Assembly (NCBI RefSeq): GCF_900105205.1
Contig: NZ_FNSQ01000005.1
Span: 1,178,001 to 1,242,000 of the forward strand
Direction: 5' to 3'
Origin: Microbacterium hydrocarbonoxydans
GTDB taxonomy: Bacteria; Actinomycetota; Actinomycetes; Actinomycetales; Microbacteriaceae
DNA: 64,000 bases
Part shown: positions 39,814 to 48,535 of the stretch, piece by piece
Layout of the letters: each line of letters starts with the position of its first letter
How positions within the stretch are numbered: position 1 is the stretch's first letter
Program-made: the position numbers and the translations under genes
The notes under the pieces: generated by a model
Database searches by the model: none
The model's input: the letters and a program-made list of their open reading frames with translations, nothing else
What the model was told of the DNA's origin: nothing

Positions 39814-40818
39814 ATGGCGAAGGCGCCCACGGTCGAAGACGTCGCCGCCCACGCCGGCGTCTCACGGCAGACCGTGTCCAACGTTCTCAACACACCCGAC
39901 ATCGTCCGTCCCGCGACGAAGCAGCGCGTGCTGGAGGCGATCGACGCACTGGGGTATCGCCGTCACGCCGCGGCTCGGCGCCTCCGCCTGCGCCGAAGCT
40001 CGACGATCGGCATCCGCCTCGATCCCTACGTCGGTGGGATCTCCGGCGTCGTGCTCGACCGGTTCGTGCATGCGATCACCGAGCACGCCAGCGAGCGCGG
40101 GATGCGGATGCTGGTGTACGCCGCCCGCACGACCGAGGAGGAGCTCGCGCGGCTGTCGGAGCTGTGGGAGGGCTCGGAGATCGATGCGGCGATCATCACC
40201 GGCACTTTCCGCGACGATCCTCGAGTCGGCCACCTCGATGCAGAGGGGCTGCCCTTCATCTCGTTCGGCAGGCCGTGGGGCGACGACGATATCGCCGATC
40301 CGCTGCACCTGTGGGTCGATGTGGACGGGGCGTCGGGGACACGGGCGGCGACCGCGCACGCTCTCGGATTCGGTGGCCACGTGTCGTTCTTCGGCTGGCC
40401 GCCCGGTTCGGGCACGGGAGACGACCGGGAGCGGGGGTGGCGGGAGGCGATCTCGGCTGCGGGCGCACGCGGCGGGCGGGTGATCGCCGAGGATTCGGTA
40501 CCCGAGGCGCGCGCCAGCATGGCGGCGGCGCTCGACGACGGCCTCGTCACGGACGCTCTCGTGTGCGCGAGCGACTCTCTTGCCGTGGGGGCGCTCCTCG
40601 CTCTGGGAGATGCACGCCTCGATCTGCCCGTCATCGGATTCGACAACACCCCGACAGCCGAGGCGCTGGGTTTCTCGAGCGTCGAGCAGCGCCCGGAGGA
40701 CGTCGCCACCGCAGTCCTCGAGCTGCTGATGGGGCCGACCGGCGACGTCGTGGCACCGCGCCGATTGGAGTCCGGGTCCGCTCACGCCCTCATCACGCCC
40801 GAGCTGATCGTGCGCTGA
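39814..40818 (+). CDS. LacI-family transcriptional regulator
   Basis: This 334-residue regulator has the N-terminal HTH VEDVAAHAGVSRQTVSNVLN (about residues 6-25) with the hinge helix near RRHAAARRLRLRRS, then a periplasmic-binding-like sugar domain. It is divergent from the sugar operon and should repress it in the absence of the sugar. GAGGAGG is 5-6 nt before ATG 39814; an in-frame GTG at 39781 is upstream of this and rejected. It ends 21 nt from the converging DUF445 gene. Confidence 0.93.
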   Translation: MAKAPTVEDVAAHAGVSRQTVSNVLNTPDIVRPATKQRVLEAIDALGYRRHAAARRLRLRRSSTIGIRLDPYVGGISGVVLDRFVHAITEHASERGMRMLVYAARTTEEELARLSELWEGSEIDAAIITGTFRDDPRVGHLDAEGLPFISFGRPWGDDDIADPLHLWVDVDGASGTRAATAHALGFGGHVSFFGWPPGSGTGDDRERGWREAISAAGARGGRVIAEDSVPEARASMAAALDDGLVTDALVCASDSLAVGALLALGDARLDLPVIGFDNTPTAEALGFSSVEQRPEDVATAVLELLMGPTGDVVAPRRLESGSAHALITPELIVR

Positions 40819-40839
40819 CGAAAGCGCTGACGCGCCTGT

Positions 40840-42117
40840 TCAGACTCCGGGGATCAGCGCGTGGGCGATCGTGAAGATCGCGAGGCCCGCGAGCGCGCCC
40901 ACGAACGTGCCGTTGAGGCGGATGTACTGCAGATCGCGGCCGACCATGAGCTCGATCTTCTCGGTGGTCTCGACGGGGTCCCAGCGTTCGACCGTGTCGG
41001 TGATGATCGAGGCGATGTCGTGACGGTAGCGGTCGACGAGGAACACCGCCGCGTCGGAGACCCAGCCGTCCACGCGACGCTGGAGCGCGGCATCCGTCGT
41101 GAGCCGCTCGCCGATCTCCTGCAGGGCCTGGGCTGCACGCACGCGAAGACCGCTCTCGGGATCGGCCAGCGCGGTGAGCAGTCCGGCCTTCGCCGTGTTC
41201 CACGCCTCGGCGGCGAGTGCGCCGACGCGGGGGCTGTCGAACAGCGAGGACTTCGCGTTCTCGAGCTTCGCCCTGGTCTCCGGATCGTTCTGCAGGCTGT
41301 CGGCGAGGCGGGCGAGGTAGCCGTCGACGGCGATGCGGGCCGGATGCTTCGGATCGGCCTGCACGGCGCGGACGAACTTCACGGCCTCGTTGTAGGCGGT
41401 GTCGTCCACGAATCGATGGGCGAGCTTCGGAACCCAGCCCGGGAGGCGGCGAGAGATGAGTCCGGAGAAGGACTCGGCGTTCGCCTCCAGCCAGCGGCCG
41501 ATGCTGTCGGCGGCGAGGTCGACCGCTCCGTGGTGTGCGTCGGCCTCCACGATCTTCTCGAGCCAGGCGCCCGCCGGGGGACCCCACTCGGGGGAGACCA
41601 GGTGCTCTCTCGCGAGGTCGGTGATGAGGTCGCGTACGTCGTCATCGCTGAGTGCGTTGAGCACCGCCGTCGCGATCGTCGCGCCTTCCGCCGCCACGCG
41701 CTCGGCGTGTGGCGGCTCGCGAAGCCAGTCGCCGGCGCGCTGCGCGATCGCGGTGCTGGCGAGCTTGGTGCGCACGACGTCCGCTTCGAGGAAGTTCGTC
41801 TCGACGAACTCACCCAGCGTGCGACCGATCTCGTCCTTGCGACTCGGGATGATCGCGGTGTGCGGGATCGGCAGTCCCAGCGGACGGCGGAACAGCGCCG
41901 TCACGGCGAACCAGTCGGCGAGGGCACCCACCATGCCGCCCTCGGCGGCGGCGCGGACGTACGCCAGCCACGGCTGCCGCTCCTGGAAGGCGAAAGCGAT
42001 CACGAAGACGACGGCCATGAAGATCAGTGCGCCGAGAGCCACCGCCTTCATCCGGCGGAGAGCGCGCAGTCGTATCTGGTCTGCGGGCGACAGGAGCGCC
42101 ATCGGGGTTCGCGGCAT
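40840..42117 (-). CDS. DUF445 family membrane protein
   Basis: This 425-residue DUF445 protein has one N-terminal hydrophobic segment (about residues 22-47), with GGMVGALADWFAVTALFRRPLG just after it, the most conserved part of the family. The bulk is helical and cytosolic or membrane-associated (FSGLISRRLPGWVPKLAHRF). A C-terminal hydrophobic helix follows YIRLNGTFVGALAG. The family's function is unknown. Confidence 0.9.
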   Translation of the reverse strand: MPRTPMALLSPADQIRLRALRRMKAVALGALIFMAVVFVIAFAFQERQPWLAYVRAAAEGGMVGALADWFAVTALFRRPLGLPIPHTAIIPSRKDEIGRTLGEFVETNFLEADVVRTKLASTAIAQRAGDWLREPPHAERVAAEGATIATAVLNALSDDDVRDLITDLAREHLVSPEWGPPAGAWLEKIVEADAHHGAVDLAADSIGRWLEANAESFSGLISRRLPGWVPKLAHRFVDDTAYNEAVKFVRAVQADPKHPARIAVDGYLARLADSLQNDPETRAKLENAKSSLFDSPRVGALAAEAWNTAKAGLLTALADPESGLRVRAAQALQEIGERLTTDAALQRRVDGWVSDAAVFLVDRYRHDIASIITDTVERWDPVETTEKIELMVGRDLQYIRLNGTFVGALAGLAIFTIAHALIPGV

Positions 42118-42197
42118 GACGTCATCCTTTCACGGAGAGTCTCGGCTGAGGTCGGCGAGCGGTGTCCGATCCGCGTCCTCCTGACCATCCGGCACTG

Positions 42198-42215
42198 TGT
42201 AGTACTCTCACTACA
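42198..42215. promoter_or_regulatory. Toxin-antitoxin operator
   Basis: TGTAGT and ACTACA form an inverted repeat around ACTCTC, 20 nt before the antitoxin start. Phd-type antitoxins usually bind such a site and repress their own operon with the toxin as co-repressor. Confidence 0.6.
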
Positions 42216-42234
42216 TCGGGAATCGAGGTCCATC

Positions 42235-42525
42235 GTGTTCACCATGACCGCTCGGGAGTTCAACCAGTCCGTCGCACGCGCTCAAAGGCTCGCGGAAGAG
42301 GAACCGGTCCTCATCACCCGTCGGGGCGAGCCCGCCTACGTACTGCTGAGCATCGGAGCGTATGAACGCCTCCGGCCTGCCGTCCCCACGGAGGACACGC
42401 GTTCCTTCCTGGATGTCATCCGTCCCCTCCCTGAAAGGGCAGATCCTGATGACGTCTTCGGTCAGATCATGGACGAGATCGCCGCCGACAGGTCGCGCGA
42501 CTTCGGACGAGAGACCGATCTGTGA
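42235..42525 (+). CDS. Phd/YefM-type antitoxin
   Basis: This 96-residue protein has the Phd/YefM fold at its N terminus: MTAREFNQSVARAQRLAEEE and PVLITRRGEPAYVLLSIGAYERL. The C-terminal third is acidic and would wrap the toxin. GTG 42235 has GAGG upstream; the ATG at 42244 is an alternative. The stop overlaps the toxin start as GTGA. It is a plain TA pair; no other mobile element is visible beside it. Confidence 0.88.
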   Translation: MFTMTAREFNQSVARAQRLAEEEPVLITRRGEPAYVLLSIGAYERLRPAVPTEDTRSFLDVIRPLPERADPDDVFGQIMDEIAADRSRDFGRETDL

Positions 42526-42935
42526 CACCCTTCCTGGTCGACACGAATGTGCTCTCGGAGGTGCGGCGGCCTCGGCCCGACGTCGGAGTGACGCGGTGGT
42601 TCGACGCGACGCCTCGGGAGGCTGTGCGCATCAGCGTGATCACCGGGCTCGAACTCGAGCGCGGCGTCCTCCTGGCGTGGAGACGGGATGCCGTCGCTGC
42701 CGCGTCTCTGGAGCGATGGCTGGACTCCGTGACGAGCGGATTGATGCACCCGGCTCTCGATGTGACGGGCGCGATCGCGCAGATCGCCGCAGCAATCCAG
42801 GTGCCGAACCGGCGTCCGCTCGGCGACGCGCTCATCGCGGCCACTGCGCTGCATCATGGGCTGACTCTCGTCACCCGCAACGAGAGGGATTTCGACGTTC
42901 CGGGACTTTCCGTCCTGAACCCGTTCTCGGGCTGA
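42522..42935 (+). CDS. PIN-domain toxin (VapC/FitB-like)
   Basis: This 137-residue PIN nuclease carries all four conserved acids: Asp7 in LVDTNVLSEV, Glu44 in TGLELERG, Asp102 in RRPLGDALIAA and Asp123 in TRNERDFDV. VapC toxins cleave RNA, often tRNA or rRNA, but the target here is unknown. Its GTG start overlaps the antitoxin stop, so the two are co-translated. Confidence 0.9.
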   Translation: MTPFLVDTNVLSEVRRPRPDVGVTRWFDATPREAVRISVITGLELERGVLLAWRRDAVAAASLERWLDSVTSGLMHPALDVTGAIAQIAAAIQVPNRRPLGDALIAATALHHGLTLVTRNERDFDVPGLSVLNPFSG

Positions 42936-42964
42936 TCGGCACAGGACCCGAGTACCCTCGAATC

Positions 42965-43237
42965 GTGATCGAAGACATCAAGAAGCGTGCCCTGCACCGC
43001 ACCAGCATCCTCGAGGGTCAGATGCGCGGGGTCGCGCGGATGATCGAGAGCGAGGAGTACTGCATGGACATCATCACGCAGTCCCGTGCGATCCAGCGTT
43101 CCCTGGAGTCTCTCAACCGACTCCTCCTCGAGAACCACCTGCGTACGCACGTGACGCACATGTTCGAGGAAGGCGGCGAGGAGCGCGACCAGGCGGTCGC
43201 CGAACTGCTCAAGGCATTCGACTTCGACCGTAAGTAG
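42965..43237 (+). CDS. CsoR/RcnR-family (DUF156) metal-responsive repressor
   Basis: This 90-residue all-helical regulator contains the CsoR-type EGQMRGVARMIE and an ESEEYCMDI segment with the first ligand Cys. LLENHLRTHVTHMF gives His at the second position and His at the third, where copper-sensing CsoR has Cys. The set is therefore Cys-His-His, nearer RcnR/FrmR-type sensors. A -10-like TACCCT at 42953-42958 ends 6 nt before GTG 42965, consistent with leaderless translation. No metal exporter is next to it, so the target is unknown. Confidence 0.85.
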   Translation: MIEDIKKRALHRTSILEGQMRGVARMIESEEYCMDIITQSRAIQRSLESLNRLLLENHLRTHVTHMFEEGGEERDQAVAELLKAFDFDRK

Positions 43238-43261
43238 CGGAGCCGGGCGGCTTGCGGTTGG

Positions 43262-43717
43262 TCAGCCGCAGACGCCGCTCTTCAGAACGACGTAAGCGCC
43301 CAGATTGTCGACCTTGACCCATTTTCCCGTCATGCCGATACGGTTTGTGGTGCCGAGTTGGACCGCTCCTTTTCCAGCGGGTCGGTAAGCCCGAGCGCAG
43401 TACCCAGCTGGGACGTAGAACGCGTCGTAGTCAGTGAATCGATCGCTGAACGCTCCGCGTGAGACGTATGCGGTAGACCCGGTCACGGTCGTTCCGTTCC
43501 AGTCCGTGCCAACCCGGATGCTCGTGGTCGAAGAGTTGGTGTTGTAGACCCAGCCGCAAAGAACGCCTGCCGTGCAACCAGCCGCCTGCGCTGGCGCAGC
43601 AGATGCGACCAACAAGCTCGTAGCTAGCCCCAAGACCGCACAGGCTGACACTAGAGCGCGAGCGAGCGCCTCTCGCGCTTGTCTTTGGGTCTTCGGCTTC
43701 ACCTTTGAATCCCACAC
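43262..43717 (-). CDS. Secreted small Cys-containing protein of unknown function
   Basis: This 151-residue protein has a basic N terminus (KPKTQRQAREALAR), a hydrophobic signal core (ACAVLGLATSLLVASA), and cleavage expected after AQA. The mature part of about 100 residues has four Cys (for example GCTAGVLCGW and AGYCARAYRP, plus one near the end), suggesting two disulfides. It has many Thr/Ser/Gly/Tyr. I do not recognise a family. GTG 43717 has GGAGGG 4 nt upstream. The base composition here is less GC-rich than its neighbours. CTGACGTCAG, a 10-nt palindrome, lies 18 nt upstream at 43735-43744. Confidence 0.7.
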   Translation of the reverse strand: MWDSKVKPKTQRQAREALARALVSACAVLGLATSLLVASAAPAQAAGCTAGVLCGWVYNTNSSTTSIRVGTDWNGTTVTGSTAYVSRGAFSDRFTDYDAFYVPAGYCARAYRPAGKGAVQLGTTNRIGMTGKWVKVDNLGAYVVLKSGVCG

Positions 43718-43987
43718 GATTCCCTCCGATCTGGCTGACGTCAGTGTCAACAGCCACACAATCTCACTCTTCACAACAACTTCACAACCGCTCGTCGGAG
43801 TGGATATCGGTATCTGAACAGATTCCGATGCCTCGAACGAAGGGACAGAACAGGCAAGTCGGAATCTACAGCCGGAATTGGCAACGCCCCTTCTGTGAGC
43901 CGATCTGGCGCGGGTGCGGCCGAGTTTGACGCCGGCACGCGCAGAAGACGACCCGTCACGCGGGTGAGCCCTCGTCGCGCTTCTGGC
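43718..43987. other. Non-coding, lower-GC intergenic stretch
   Basis: No convincing gene. It holds the promoter region of the secreted protein and several A/T-rich words (for example TTGTGAAG repeated on the minus strand at about 43770-43790). No integrase, repeat pair or tRNA end was found to mark an insertion. Confidence 0.5.
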
Positions 43988-45376
43988 TCAGCCCGCGGCG
44001 TGCTCGTCTGCGACGGCGAGGGCCTCATCCAGCACGGCGAGGCCGCGAATCAGGTCGTCCTCACTGATCACGAGCGGCGGCGCGACGTGCATCCGGTTGA
44101 AGTGGGTGAAGGGCCAGACGCCGGCCTTCTTGGCGGCAGCCGCGAAGGCGGCGACGGGCGCGGCATCCGCTCCGCTCGCGTTGAACGGCACCAGCGGTTC
44201 GCGCGTCTCCTTGTCGCGCACCAGCTCGACGGCCCAGAAGAGACCGCGTCCGCGCACCTCGCCGACACTCGGGTGGGTGTCGACCCAGCGGCGCAGCGTC
44301 GGCTCGACGATGCGCTCGCCGAGGTCGCGCACGCGCTCGAGGATGCCGTCGCGACGGAACACCTCGAAGGTCGCGACGCCTGCGGCGCACGCGAGCGGAT
44401 GCCCGGAGTAGGTGAGCCCTCCCGCGAACGGCGTGGTGTCGAAGGCCTTTGCGATGCGCTCGGAGATCACGACGCCGCCGAGCGGCACGTACCCGGAGTT
44501 CACGCCCTTCGCGAAGGTGATCAGGTCAGGGCGCCCGTCGTACGCGTCGATGCCGAACCACTCGCCGAGGCGGCCGAAGCCGACCATGACCTCGTCGGCG
44601 ATGTAGACGATGCCGTAGCGGTCGCAGAGCTCACGAACCCCCTGCAGGTACCCGGGCGGCGGCACGAGCACGCCGTTCGTGCCGACGACCGTCTCGATGA
44701 TGATGGCCGCGATGGTCGCCGGCCCCTCGAGCTGGATGGTCTGCTCGAGGTGGGCGAGCGCCCGCTCGGACTCCTGCTCCGGGGTCTCGGCGTGGAAGGG
44801 CGACCGGTACAGATACGGCCCGAAGAAGCGCACCGCTCCCGAGTCGGGCGAGCCGTTGGCCCACCGGCGAGGGTCGCCCGTCAGCGAGATCGCCGTCGAG
44901 GTCGACCCGTGATAGCTGCGGTACATCGACAGCACCTTGTGGCGCCCCGTCGACTGCCGGGCCATGCGCACCGCGTACTCGTTGGCCTCGGCGCCGCCGT
45001 TGGTGAAGAAGACCTTCTCGAAGCCCTCGGGCGCGACCTCGACGATGAGCCGGGCGAGCTCGCCCCGCACGTCGTTGGCCATCGCCGGCTGGATGGTGGA
45101 CAGGCGGCCGGCCTGCTGCTGGATCGCGGCGACGAGGTCGGGATGCTGGTGCCCGAGGTTGAGGTTCACGAGCTGGCTCGAGAAGTCGAGGTATGCGTTG
45201 CCGGCGTAGTCCCAGAACGTCGAGCCCTCACCCGCGGCGACGGGCAGCGGGTCGATGAGTCCCTGGGCGCTCCAGGAATGGAAGACGTGGCCGCGGTCGT
45301 CCGCCCGCACCTGCGCCTCGGCCTCGGGGGCGGGGAGCGGCTGCGATGCGCCGTGGCGATCGGTGAAGGTCGTCAT
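43988..45376 (-). CDS. Class III aminotransferase (omega-amino acid type)
   Basis: This 462-residue PLP enzyme has VFFTNGGAEANEYAVRMAR near residues 123-139 and IADEVMVGFGRLGEWF with the cofactor-binding Asp near 250. LITFAKGVNSGYVPLG carries the Schiff-base Lys at about 281. The family moves the amino group from omega-amino acids such as beta-alanine or GABA to pyruvate or oxoglutarate. The adjacent mmsA suggests the product is a semialdehyde such as malonate semialdehyde, so beta-alanine or a beta-amino acid is a plausible substrate. Confidence 0.85.
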   Translation of the reverse strand: MTTFTDRHGASQPLPAPEAEAQVRADDRGHVFHSWSAQGLIDPLPVAAGEGSTFWDYAGNAYLDFSSQLVNLNLGHQHPDLVAAIQQQAGRLSTIQPAMANDVRGELARLIVEVAPEGFEKVFFTNGGAEANEYAVRMARQSTGRHKVLSMYRSYHGSTSTAISLTGDPRRWANGSPDSGAVRFFGPYLYRSPFHAETPEQESERALAHLEQTIQLEGPATIAAIIIETVVGTNGVLVPPPGYLQGVRELCDRYGIVYIADEVMVGFGRLGEWFGIDAYDGRPDLITFAKGVNSGYVPLGGVVISERIAKAFDTTPFAGGLTYSGHPLACAAGVATFEVFRRDGILERVRDLGERIVEPTLRRWVDTHPSVGEVRGRGLFWAVELVRDKETREPLVPFNASGADAAPVAAFAAAAKKAGVWPFTHFNRMHVAPPLVISEDDLIRGLAVLDEALAVADEHAAG

Positions 45377-45396
45377 GTCGTGTGTCGCTCTCTGGC

Positions 45397-46881
45397 TCAG
45401 TGGTTGCTCGGGAAGCCCAGGTCGATCTGCGAGGGCGTGTGGTCGGGCCAGCGCGTGGTGACCACCTTCGACCGAGTGTAGAAGTGCACGGACTCGGGAC
45501 CGTAGATGTGCGAGTCTCCGAAGAGCGAGTCCTTCCAGCCGCCGAACGAGTAGGCCCCGATCGGCACGGGGATCGGCACGTTGACGCCGACCATGCCGAC
45601 CTCGATGTCGAACTCGTACTGACGGGCGGTGCCGCCGTCGCGCGTGAAGATCGCCGTGCCGTTGCCGTACGTGTTCGCGTTGACGAGCTCGACGGCCTCG
45701 GCGTAGGTCTCGACGCGCACGACCGACAGCACCGGGCCGAAGATCTCGTCCTCGTAGACGTTCATGCCGGGTGCCACCCGGTCGATGAGGCTGACGCCGA
45801 TGAAGAAGCCGTCGGAGTCGAACTCCTTCGTCGTGCCGTCGACCACGACGGTCGCGCCTTCCGCTGCGGCACCGGTGACGTAGGAGGCGACGCGGTCGCG
45901 GTGCTCGCGGGTGATGAGCGGACCCATCTCGCTTGCGGCATCCGTGCCGGCGCCGATCGAGAGCCCCTCGATGCGCGACGCGATCGCCCCGACGAGGTCG
46001 TCGGCGATGTCGCCCACCGCGACGAGCACCGAGACGGCCATGCAGCGCTCGCCGGCGGACCCGTAGGCGGCCGAGACCGCGGCGTCGGCTGCGGCGTCGA
46101 TGTCGGCATCCGGCATCACGACCATGTGGTTCTTCGCACCGCCGAGAGCCTGCACCCGCTTGCCCGCGTTCGCCGAGCGCTGGTAGATCGAGCGGGCGAT
46201 GGGAGTCGAGCCCACGAAGCTGATCGCGTTCACGCGCGGCGACTCGAGCAGGGCGTCGACGGCCTCCTTGTCGCCGTGCACGACGTTGAGCACACCGTCG
46301 GGCAGACCTGCCTCCTGGAAGAGCTTCGCGATCCAGACGGCCGCCGACGGGTCCTTCTCGCTCGGCTTGAGCACGACCGTGTTGCCGCAGGCGATCGCCG
46401 AGGCGACCATCCACAGCGGCACCATGACGGGGAAGTTGAACGGGGTGATCGCCGCGACGACCCCGACGGGCTGCTTGACCGAGTGCACGTCGACGCCGCG
46501 GGAGACCTGTTCGCTGCGTTCTCCCTTGAGCAGGTGCACGAGTCCGGCGGCGAACTCGACGTTCTCGATGCCGCGCGAGACCTCACCGGCCGCATCCGAG
46601 AGCACCTTGCCGTGCTCCGAGGTGACGATCGCCGCGAGCTCCGGCGTGCGCTCCTTGAGCAGCTGGCGTAGGCGGAAGAACACGTCGGCGCGCTTGATGA
46701 GGCTCGTCTCGCGCCATGCGGGCAGAGCGGATGCCGCGGCGGCGATCGCCTGGTCGACCTCGGCGGTCGACGCGAAGGCGACCTGCTTCGTCACCTGTCC
46801 GGTGGCCGGGTCGAAGACCTGCCCCGTGCGCGCCGCGTCGGCGGTCTCTGCTCCGTTGATGAGGTGACGGACGATGTCCAC
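45397..46881 (-). CDS. mmsA: Methylmalonate/malonate semialdehyde dehydrogenase (acylating)
   Basis: This 494-residue aldehyde dehydrogenase family member has the catalytic Cys in YGSAGERCMAVSVL (about residue 281) and the upstream ITPFNFPVMVPLWM typical of MmsA. LGGAKNHMVVMPDADID is an MmsA-specific marker, replacing the usual Glu region of other ALDHs. It makes acyl-CoA from malonate or methylmalonate semialdehyde. GTG 46881 is chosen because GAAGGAG lies 4 nt upstream; longer starts lack a site. The PucR regulator is divergent. Confidence 0.92.
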   Translation of the reverse strand: MDIVRHLINGAETADAARTGQVFDPATGQVTKQVAFASTAEVDQAIAAAASALPAWRETSLIKRADVFFRLRQLLKERTPELAAIVTSEHGKVLSDAAGEVSRGIENVEFAAGLVHLLKGERSEQVSRGVDVHSVKQPVGVVAAITPFNFPVMVPLWMVASAIACGNTVVLKPSEKDPSAAVWIAKLFQEAGLPDGVLNVVHGDKEAVDALLESPRVNAISFVGSTPIARSIYQRSANAGKRVQALGGAKNHMVVMPDADIDAAADAAVSAAYGSAGERCMAVSVLVAVGDIADDLVGAIASRIEGLSIGAGTDAASEMGPLITREHRDRVASYVTGAAAEGATVVVDGTTKEFDSDGFFIGVSLIDRVAPGMNVYEDEIFGPVLSVVRVETYAEAVELVNANTYGNGTAIFTRDGGTARQYEFDIEVGMVGVNVPIPVPIGAYSFGGWKDSLFGDSHIYGPESVHFYTRSKVVTTRWPDHTPSQIDLGFPSNH

Positions 46882-46980
46882 GGGGCTCCTTCGTGCTGTG
46901 CGATCCGTATCGAACACTCTGACCGAGCAGCGATACGCTGGGTTCTCTCCCATGATCACAGAGCACAGAAGGGCGGACAG

Positions 46981-48519
46981 GTGTCAGAACGTAGCGACTT
47001 CGAGCTGAGCCGGACAGAGCGTCCGGAGAGGAGCGCGTTCCTCACCGTCTCCGGTGTGCTCGCCGAGCCCGCCGTGCAGCAGGGCGTCCCGTCGGTGCTC
47101 GTCGGCGGCGCCGCCCTCGATGCCCCGGTGCGCTGGGTGCATGTTTCCGACAGCCCGGATGTCGCGCGACTTCTCGACGGCGGCGAACTGCTGCTGACCA
47201 CGGGGGCCGGGTGGCCGAGCGACGTCGAGCAGCTGCGGGACTTCGCGACCAGCCTGCACCGCGCGGGCATCGCCGGCATCGTGTTCGAACTCGGTACAGC
47301 GCGCCCGGCGGTGCCCCAGCCGCTGGTTGACCTGTGCGCGACGGCCGGACTCGCGCTCATCGCCCTGACCCGAGAGGTCAAGTTCGTCGCGGTGACCGAG
47401 GCGGTGCATCACGCCCTCATCGCCGCGCAGACGCACGCGCTGCACGAGCGCCAGCATCTGCACGAGCTCTTCACCGCGCTGAGCCTGCAGGGTGCGCCGG
47501 CCGATGTCGTGGTGTCCGAGACCGCGCGGGCGCTGCGCGCACCGGTGATCCTCGAGAACCTCGCGGGGGAGGTGATCGCGTCCGAGGGGCTCGATGCGCC
47601 CATCGCTGACGTCCTGAGGTCACGCGGTGGCGCCGAGCAGGTACCCGTCCAGGCGCGGGGTGTGCGCTGGGGCACGCTGCTCGCTCTGCCGGGGCCCGCT
47701 CATCCCGCCGGACGGGTCACGGTGCTCGAACAGGGGGCGACGGCCCTCGCGTTCGGCTGCATCGCCGACGGCGGCGACACGGAATGGTCGCTGCTCGCGC
47801 AGCGCACGGTCATCGATGATCTGCTGGGAGCGCGCTTCGCGAAGGCTGACGACATCGACGCGCGGCTGCGTGCCGGAGGGTTCGCGCTGAACGGCCGGCA
47901 GTGTCATGGGATCGTCGCCCGCGGGTCGGCGTCGATCAGCGAGCTCGCGTATCGCGCGCGGCAGGCGGGGTTCGCGGTCATGGCCGCCAAGGTCGAGGGC
48001 GACGACGTCGCTCTCCTCTCGCTGCCGGCATCGGCCGTGCTGTTCGACGAGGTCGTACTGCGCATCGCCGGCCCCGATCGCGCGGTGTTCGTCGGCCCGG
48101 CCGCCGATGATGTCGTCGGACTGCTCGGCTCGCTGCGCGCCGCGCGCGACCTGGCAGACAGCGACCGCGCCGAGGCAGGGGCGAGAGTGCGGCGCGTCGA
48201 CGATCGCCCGCTCGAACGCCTCGTCGCCACGCTGCGCGACGATCACCGGCTGCACGAGCACAGCGAGCGGATGCTGGCCCCGCTGATCCGTCATGACCGC
48301 GAGCGCCGCGGTGACCTGCTCGCCGTGCTGGCAGCTCTCGTCGCGCACCCGGGCAACCGCTCGGCGGCGGCCGCCGCGAGTCACCTCTCGCGGTCGGTCT
48401 TCTATCAGCGCCTCACTCTGATCGGCGACCTGCTCGGTGCCGATCTCGACGACGGTGAGACGATCGCGGCGCTCCACCTCGCGCTCCTCGCGAGGCGGCG
48501 CACCGCGGCATCCGACTGA
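46981..48519 (+). CDS. PucR-family transcriptional regulator
   Basis: This 512-residue protein has an N-terminal PucR-type domain (SVLVGGAALDAPVRWVHVSD and ELLLTTGAGW). The C-terminal HTH of the family reads AHPGNRSAAAAASHLSRSVFYQRL at about residues 455-480. PucR proteins control purine, GABA or amine catabolism. Being divergent from mmsA and the aminotransferase (99 nt gap) makes it their likely activator. GTG 46981 follows AGAAGGGCGG, and a -10-like TACGCT lies upstream. Confidence 0.88.
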   Translation: MSERSDFELSRTERPERSAFLTVSGVLAEPAVQQGVPSVLVGGAALDAPVRWVHVSDSPDVARLLDGGELLLTTGAGWPSDVEQLRDFATSLHRAGIAGIVFELGTARPAVPQPLVDLCATAGLALIALTREVKFVAVTEAVHHALIAAQTHALHERQHLHELFTALSLQGAPADVVVSETARALRAPVILENLAGEVIASEGLDAPIADVLRSRGGAEQVPVQARGVRWGTLLALPGPAHPAGRVTVLEQGATALAFGCIADGGDTEWSLLAQRTVIDDLLGARFAKADDIDARLRAGGFALNGRQCHGIVARGSASISELAYRARQAGFAVMAAKVEGDDVALLSLPASAVLFDEVVLRIAGPDRAVFVGPAADDVVGLLGSLRAARDLADSDRAEAGARVRRVDDRPLERLVATLRDDHRLHEHSERMLAPLIRHDRERRGDLLAVLAALVAHPGNRSAAAAASHLSRSVFYQRLTLIGDLLGADLDDGETIAALHLALLARRRTAASD

Positions 48520-48535
48520 GCCTCAGAGCGCGGCG

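Noticed and set aside
40819..40839. Terminator between convergent lacI and DUF445
   Set aside because: Only short direct repeats (GCGCTGACG) are present. No stable hairpin was seen in the 21-nt gap.
43746..43751. TTGACA on the minus strand as -35 of the secreted-protein gene
   Set aside because: A -10 at normal spacing would coincide with the GGAGGG ribosome binding site, so it cannot serve GTG 43717. No better promoter could be fixed.
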